From the NCBI GenBank assembly GCA_937929885.1, contig CALFUQ010000095.1, positions 1 through 64,000 on the forward strand: DNA of 64,000 bases, written 5' to 3'. The stretch comes from an uncultured Saprospiraceae bacterium (GTDB lineage Bacteria > Bacteroidota > Bacteroidia > Chitinophagales > Saprospiraceae). The translations under genes were made by a program, and so were the position numbers. Under the pieces are notes generated by a model. That model was not told where the DNA came from, ran no database searches, and saw nothing but the letters and a program-made list of their open reading frames with translations. This document shows positions 59,452 through 64,000 of this stretch, in pieces; position 1 is the stretch's first letter; each line of letters starts with the position of its first letter.

Positions 59452-60087
59452 ATGGCAAAAAAGAAAAAGTACTATGTAGTTTGGGTTGGTGTTAGTCCAG
59501 GAATATATGATTCATGGGAAGCATGTAATTTACAAATCAAAGGCTACCCTGCTGCAAAATACAAATCATTTAAATCAAAGACAGAGGCTGAGGATGCATT
59601 TTCAAATCACTTCAGTGAATCAATTAAAAAGAAAACTAGTACCAAAAAACATATTGAAGATTTAGAATTCTCGAAAGAAATAGTTTGGAAAAGCATGTCT
59701 GTGGATGCAGCCTGTTCTGGCAATCCTGGAAAGATGGAATATCGTGGTGTAGATACCAAAAACAAAGATGAGATTTTTCACCTTGGCCCTTTTGATGGAG
59801 GCACTAATAATGTTGGGGAGTTCTTAGCTCTCGTGCATGGGTTGGCCTATTTAAAAAAGATAGGTGATGATAAGCTTCCAATCTATTCTGATTCTAAAAT
59901 TGCTATCGGTTGGGTAGCTAAAAAGAAGTCAAAAACTAAACTTGTTAAAACATCTAAAAATAGTATCCTATTTAAAATGATAGACAGAGCAGAAGCTTGG
60001 CTAAAAGCGAATACCTACAAAAATCCTATACTAAAATGGGAAACTAAAAGATGGGGTGAAATTCCTGCAGATTTTGGAAGAAAATAA
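59452..60087 (+). CDS. Ribonuclease H family protein with viroplasmin-like N-terminus
   Basis: YYVVWVGVSPGIYDSWEACNLQIKGYPAAKYKSFKSKTEAEDAF; RNase H domain SVDAACSGNPG..NNVGEFLALVHGLAYL..IYSDSKIAIGWV. Confidence 0.9.
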   Translation: MAKKKKYYVVWVGVSPGIYDSWEACNLQIKGYPAAKYKSFKSKTEAEDAFSNHFSESIKKKTSTKKHIEDLEFSKEIVWKSMSVDAACSGNPGKMEYRGVDTKNKDEIFHLGPFDGGTNNVGEFLALVHGLAYLKKIGDDKLPIYSDSKIAIGWVAKKKSKTKLVKTSKNSILFKMIDRAEAWLKANTYKNPILKWETKRWGEIPADFGRK

Positions 60088-60642
60088 TTATCTAACAAAT
60101 CTCATCGCATAATCAGAATCAACTTTACCCTTCTTGATTATATCTAGTTTTCTTTTAATCATTCTTTTTTTGAGGGGCTTCAGTTTTTCTAAGAACAAGA
60201 TTCCGTCTATGTGATCATATTCATGTTGCACTACCCTCGCATTGATCCCTTCAAAAGTTGCTATACGTTCTGCAAAGTTTTCATCGAAGTATTTAATCTT
60301 GAGAATTTTCTGTCTTTCTACATCTCCTCTGATATGTGGTATACTTAAACATCCTTCTTCGTACGGCCAAAATTCTCCCTGTTCTACAATTACTTCTGCG
60401 TTTATAAATACTGACTTGATTCCTTTTTCCTTGTCCTCTTCTCCATAAGTCTGTTTAGTATCTACGATGAATATTCTTAAGGATTGTCCAATCTGTGGTG
60501 CTGCTAATCCCACTCCTTCTGCATTGTACATTGTCTCCCACATGTTAGCGATCAATTCTTCTAAGCCTTTATGATTTTCTGCTACAGGTTTAGCTACTCT
60601 TTTGAGTACTGGTTGCCCATAAGCGTATATTGGTAATATCAT
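60088..60642 (-). CDS. def: Peptide deformylase
   Basis: GVGLAAPQIG, EEGCLSIP, VVQHEYDHIDGILF. Confidence 0.97.
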   Translation of the reverse strand: MILPIYAYGQPVLKRVAKPVAENHKGLEELIANMWETMYNAEGVGLAAPQIGQSLRIFIVDTKQTYGEEDKEKGIKSVFINAEVIVEQGEFWPYEEGCLSIPHIRGDVERQKILKIKYFDENFAERIATFEGINARVVQHEYDHIDGILFLEKLKPLKKRMIKRKLDIIKKGKVDSDYAMRFVR

Positions 60643-61052
60643 GATCTGGTATCTAAATATTCATTCAAAATTACAAGTGCACTATAGCTATCTATCAAGC
60701 CTTTCTCTCTCCTCTTCTTTCTGCTAATTCCTAATTTGATCATAAGTGACATTGCATCTTTAGTAGTAAAGCTTTCTTCCAATTTTACAATCTTAGTTTT
60801 GGGTTCTTTCTTAATTATAAATAAAACTAACTTCTCTATCTCCTCAGCTAAGGCTGTTAAGTTTCCATCTCTATGCTCAGGATAACCAATTACTATTGTT
60901 TCTATTTCTTCTTCATTGAAATAACTTAACAACCATTTTCTAAATTTAGTTTCTACTTGAAAAGGCAAAATACTAGTTGAAATTTGTAATGGGTCAGTAA
61001 CTGCTAACCCAACTCTTTTTTCTCCATAATCTATAGCAAGTATTCTTCCCAT
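60639..61052 (-). CDS. ruvX: YqgF/RuvX Holliday junction resolvase-like protein
   Basis: MGRILAIDYGEKRVGLAVTDPLQI; IDSYSALVILNEYL. Confidence 0.93.
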   Translation of the reverse strand: MGRILAIDYGEKRVGLAVTDPLQISTSILPFQVETKFRKWLLSYFNEEEIETIVIGYPEHRDGNLTALAEEIEKLVLFIIKKEPKTKIVKLEESFTTKDAMSLMIKLGISRKKRREKGLIDSYSALVILNEYLDTRS

Positions 61053-61086
61053 TATTGGTTCAAAAGTACTTTTATTTTAAAAAAAA

Positions 61087-61115
61087 GACCCCCTCCAAAT
61101 TAATGGAGAAGGGTC
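61087..61115 (-). terminator. Terminator of the adhesin gene
   Basis: gaccccctccaaattaatggagaagggtc; T-run on minus strand. Confidence 0.8.
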
Positions 61116-61148
61116 CCATCCCAAAAACAGTAAATCTTTGTGTTATAT

Positions 61149-64000
61149 CTAATCCAGTATTACCATACGTTTGGTAGCACTGTAGTTATCTGTCTTTAAT
61201 GTGTAGTATAATATTCCCGACGTGTTCAGGTCACTTCTTGATAATTCAATACTATTTAATCCAGCACTAAATGAATTTTGGTATTGTCTTACCAACTTAC
61301 CAGTGATATCATGTATGCTAATTGTTGCATTCATGCTTTGTGGTAATGTGAATGATATTGTCGTACCATCTTTAAATGGATTCGGAGTATTTTGCTTTAA
61401 TTCATAAGTATGAGCCGCAATACTAGAATCTTCCAATTCTAGATTAACATCCATAATCTCATTACCAGTTGTGTATGCTTCAGCAGTAGTAATTTCAGAG
61501 TTTAATTCTATCTGATTAAGATCTTTATTTGATCCAGAAAGAACTATCGTAAACAATACTTCATCCTTGTCTACAGAAACTAACTCTGCCGCATTCCAGC
61601 TTAAAGCAACTAATCCTCGATCACTACTTCTTAGACCTAAATTATCTTGATTAATATTAAGCTTGCCGCTTTCGATATTTACAAAGTCAAGATTTAGAAG
61701 AGTATAATCTAGCGTGAATTGTAATCCGCTTAATAACTCTTTAGACTTTGAAGTAACTGGTATTCTGATCTGCTCTCCATTTACTTCGCTAACTCCAGTT
61801 AATTCCAGCTTATTACTGCTTCTAACTTCAGTTGTCAAGTAATTGGCTATAGTAACCGAGTTATTGACATCACCAATTTTTACTGCTGTGAAATCTATGT
61901 TCATATCAGTATCTAGTGAAGAAATCTCATAATCCTCTGAGAATAATTCGCTTAACGGATTATTACTATTAGCAAATGTGTAATCCTTATCTACAAATCT
62001 CCAACTCTCATTATAGCTATAAGAATCAATGTTACCTAAGATCAGTTTTCTCAATTCTACTAAATCACTTGCGCTAATATTCTGATCCTTATTTATGTCT
62101 GCAGCTATTTTCTTATATGGACCTTCTAATAATGTTAATCCAAGAATGTGCTTTTGAATCATTACAAGATCTAGAGTACTTACACCATTTATATCATCTT
62201 TATCCTTTGCAGGCGCTACTACATATGCTCCTCCCATCGCCATACCAGGGAATGCATATTCTCCTGATTCGTTAGTCATCGCAGGTGCTAATTCTGTGCC
62301 TTCTAAGTTTACTACTGTTTCAGCTACATTCTGATCTAACTCGGTGGTAATTAATCCTGAGATTAATGCTCTACCTTCTCCTGCTACACTAGAACATGCA
62401 TTCATATTATCTTGCACTTTGAGTGTTGTTCTACAGAATGATTGTACGATTTCTTCGTGCTCTCCTTCTCCTACTATTACTGAGGTATATATTTCAATAT
62501 TTACTGTCTGATTTGCTTCTGAACAGGTAAATGTTCTATTAGTTTCTGTAATGTCATCACTGAATGATAGTATAACATCATATCCACATGGATGTGAACT
62601 ACCTAAGTCAAAATCACTAGCCCATAATTCTACCATTCCGCTGTCAGGCTCTCCATCTCCATTTTCATCTACTGGCATCAAATCAACTACTAATCCATCA
62701 ATACAATATGGCGCTGCAGCTTTACAATTTTTAATAGTAAATATTTGGTCACAATGTGTCACGTTGCCACATCTATCCCAGAAAGACCATGTTACTAAAT
62801 GTTTACCTATAGGGTAATGAGCACTAGCGTTCGCTAAGTTTCCAACTCCTGTGAATACTGTATCAACAACATTTGTTTCTGCTTTAATATCTATGAATAC
62901 ACTTGCTTCCCATCTTAAATGATCGGATCCTGTACATCCATCAATCGCTGTCTTTAATAACTCTATATATCCACTATTACATTCAGCATCAAATGAACAC
63001 TCAGATCTCTCCTCACATGTAAATAGTATCTCTGGAGCATCCTGATCTGTAACTTTTATTACTTGCTCATATGGTGGCATTGGGTAAGGTTGGTTGTCAT
63101 CTCCTTCGAATGAACACCAATCAATGAACTGCCAAGTTCTTAATATTTTAAAGCAAGCTTGAGTACTGTTAATATCATATTCGTTGAATAAGAATACTTG
63201 ATCTGTATAATTAAAACCTACTAAATCACACTGTCCTTCAACAATTTCTGGATAACCAGTTACTTCAGGGCCATAATCTTCAGGAAAACCACATGACATG
63301 ATAGATGTGTCTAAAGGCATCACAATTGTTTTGAAATCAAATTCCTTAATTGCTTTTACTCGAATTCTTTGACGACATAAATCAGCTTGTTTATTATCAG
63401 TTCCAAATAATCTAAAAACTCTAGTTATTGTACCAATTCCACACTTATTTCTTCCATCTGCTACAGTTGTCTGCACTGTAGCGCCACCACAATTATCCCA
63501 ATATTGACCATCCCATAGTTCAAAAGGCTCAGCATCAGAACCATCACAAAGCGTATCCAATTCAGTACCTATTCCTTCTACTAAAAATCCTCCAGTCTGA
63601 TCACCTCCTCTAAAATCATAAGTCTCAACCAACTCAGCTTCACTTACTAGTGTTCCAAAAATATTAGATAGATTAGGTTCACTTGCATTAATATTAAGAT
63701 CACAAGAAACCATTATATCAGCAGGACAATTTAAAATCTTAGGTTCAATTTTATTCTGTATTTCTACTTCAAACATGCAATCGTTGAAGTTGTCATTTTG
63801 GTCATATACTCTTAGAATAACCATCACGAAGTCTTCATCACAACAGAATTTAACAGTAGGTGCAAAAATTGTATCCTGACCCAGGCCACATAAATCTAAA
63901 TTCATTTTACTTACTAAAACATTAGATATACCACAGTCATCATAACTTCCATCGTCAAATACTTCTGCTGGCACCTCAGCGCTGAAACTGTTAACCCCAT
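61149..64000 (-). CDS. Large secreted protein with dockerin-like, cohesin-like and T9SS C-terminal domains (5' end beyond window)
   Basis: Frame open to position 64000 (GVNSFSAEVPAEVFDDGS..); ADINKDQNISASDLVELRKLILG dockerin-like; C-terminal NTPNPFKDGTTISFTLPQSMNATISIHDITGKLVRQY..KRMVILD. Confidence 0.88.
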   Translation of the reverse strand, partial: GVNSFSAEVPAEVFDDGSYDDCGISNVLVSKMNLDLCGLGQDTIFAPTVKFCCDEDFVMVILRVYDQNDNFNDCMFEVEIQNKIEPKILNCPADIMVSCDLNINASEPNLSNIFGTLVSEAELVETYDFRGGDQTGGFLVEGIGTELDTLCDGSDAEPFELWDGQYWDNCGGATVQTTVADGRNKCGIGTITRVFRLFGTDNKQADLCRQRIRVKAIKEFDFKTIVMPLDTSIMSCGFPEDYGPEVTGYPEIVEGQCDLVGFNYTDQVFLFNEYDINSTQACFKILRTWQFIDWCSFEGDDNQPYPMPPYEQVIKVTDQDAPEILFTCEERSECSFDAECNSGYIELLKTAIDGCTGSDHLRWEASVFIDIKAETNVVDTVFTGVGNLANASAHYPIGKHLVTWSFWDRCGNVTHCDQIFTIKNCKAAAPYCIDGLVVDLMPVDENGDGEPDSGMVELWASDFDLGSSHPCGYDVILSFSDDITETNRTFTCSEANQTVNIEIYTSVIVGEGEHEEIVQSFCRTTLKVQDNMNACSSVAGEGRALISGLITTELDQNVAETVVNLEGTELAPAMTNESGEYAFPGMAMGGAYVVAPAKDKDDINGVSTLDLVMIQKHILGLTLLEGPYKKIAADINKDQNISASDLVELRKLILGNIDSYSYNESWRFVDKDYTFANSNNPLSELFSEDYEISSLDTDMNIDFTAVKIGDVNNSVTIANYLTTEVRSSNKLELTGVSEVNGEQIRIPVTSKSKELLSGLQFTLDYTLLNLDFVNIESGKLNINQDNLGLRSSDRGLVALSWNAAELVSVDKDEVLFTIVLSGSNKDLNQIELNSEITTAEAYTTGNEIMDVNLELEDSSIAAHTYELKQNTPNPFKDGTTISFTLPQSMNATISIHDITGKLVRQYQNSFSAGLNSIELSRSDLNTSGILYYTLKTDNYSATKRMVILD

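Overview
The window looks like an ordinary chromosomal segment of a Bacteroidota bacterium. A Saprospiraceae-like source is inferred from T9SS-type C-terminal tails, DUF4293/DUF4199/DUF937/DUF3467 families, and a long-tailed L27. Most of it is housekeeping and metabolic: araBDA (partial), dnaA, icd, ruvB, rseP-hscB, pyrC, queE, rplU-rpmA, an ExbB/ExbD operon, def and ruvX. There are five confident tRNAs: Val(GAC), Pro(TGG), Ser(GCT), Leu(CAA) and Ser(GGA). I found no CRISPR array, transposase, integrase, prophage or rRNA, and no strong case for a wholly new multi-gene system. The signals most worth a second look are: (1) tRNA-like remnants whose arms are replaced by short perfect palindromes, next to tRNA-Leu and near tRNA-Val, including an 18-bp exact copy of the tRNA-Val 3' end flanking a 3.1-kb block; (2) ribosomal protein L27 fused to an Ala/Pro-rich linker and a helix-hairpin-helix-like domain; (3) a 1105-aa Dna2-like nuclease plus SF1 helicase; (4) a 208-aa histone-H1-tail-like repeat protein; (5) a DUF937-TM-OmpA protein without a signal peptide; (6) several structured intergenic elements. 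All family assignments are by eye from the sequence; no database search was run.
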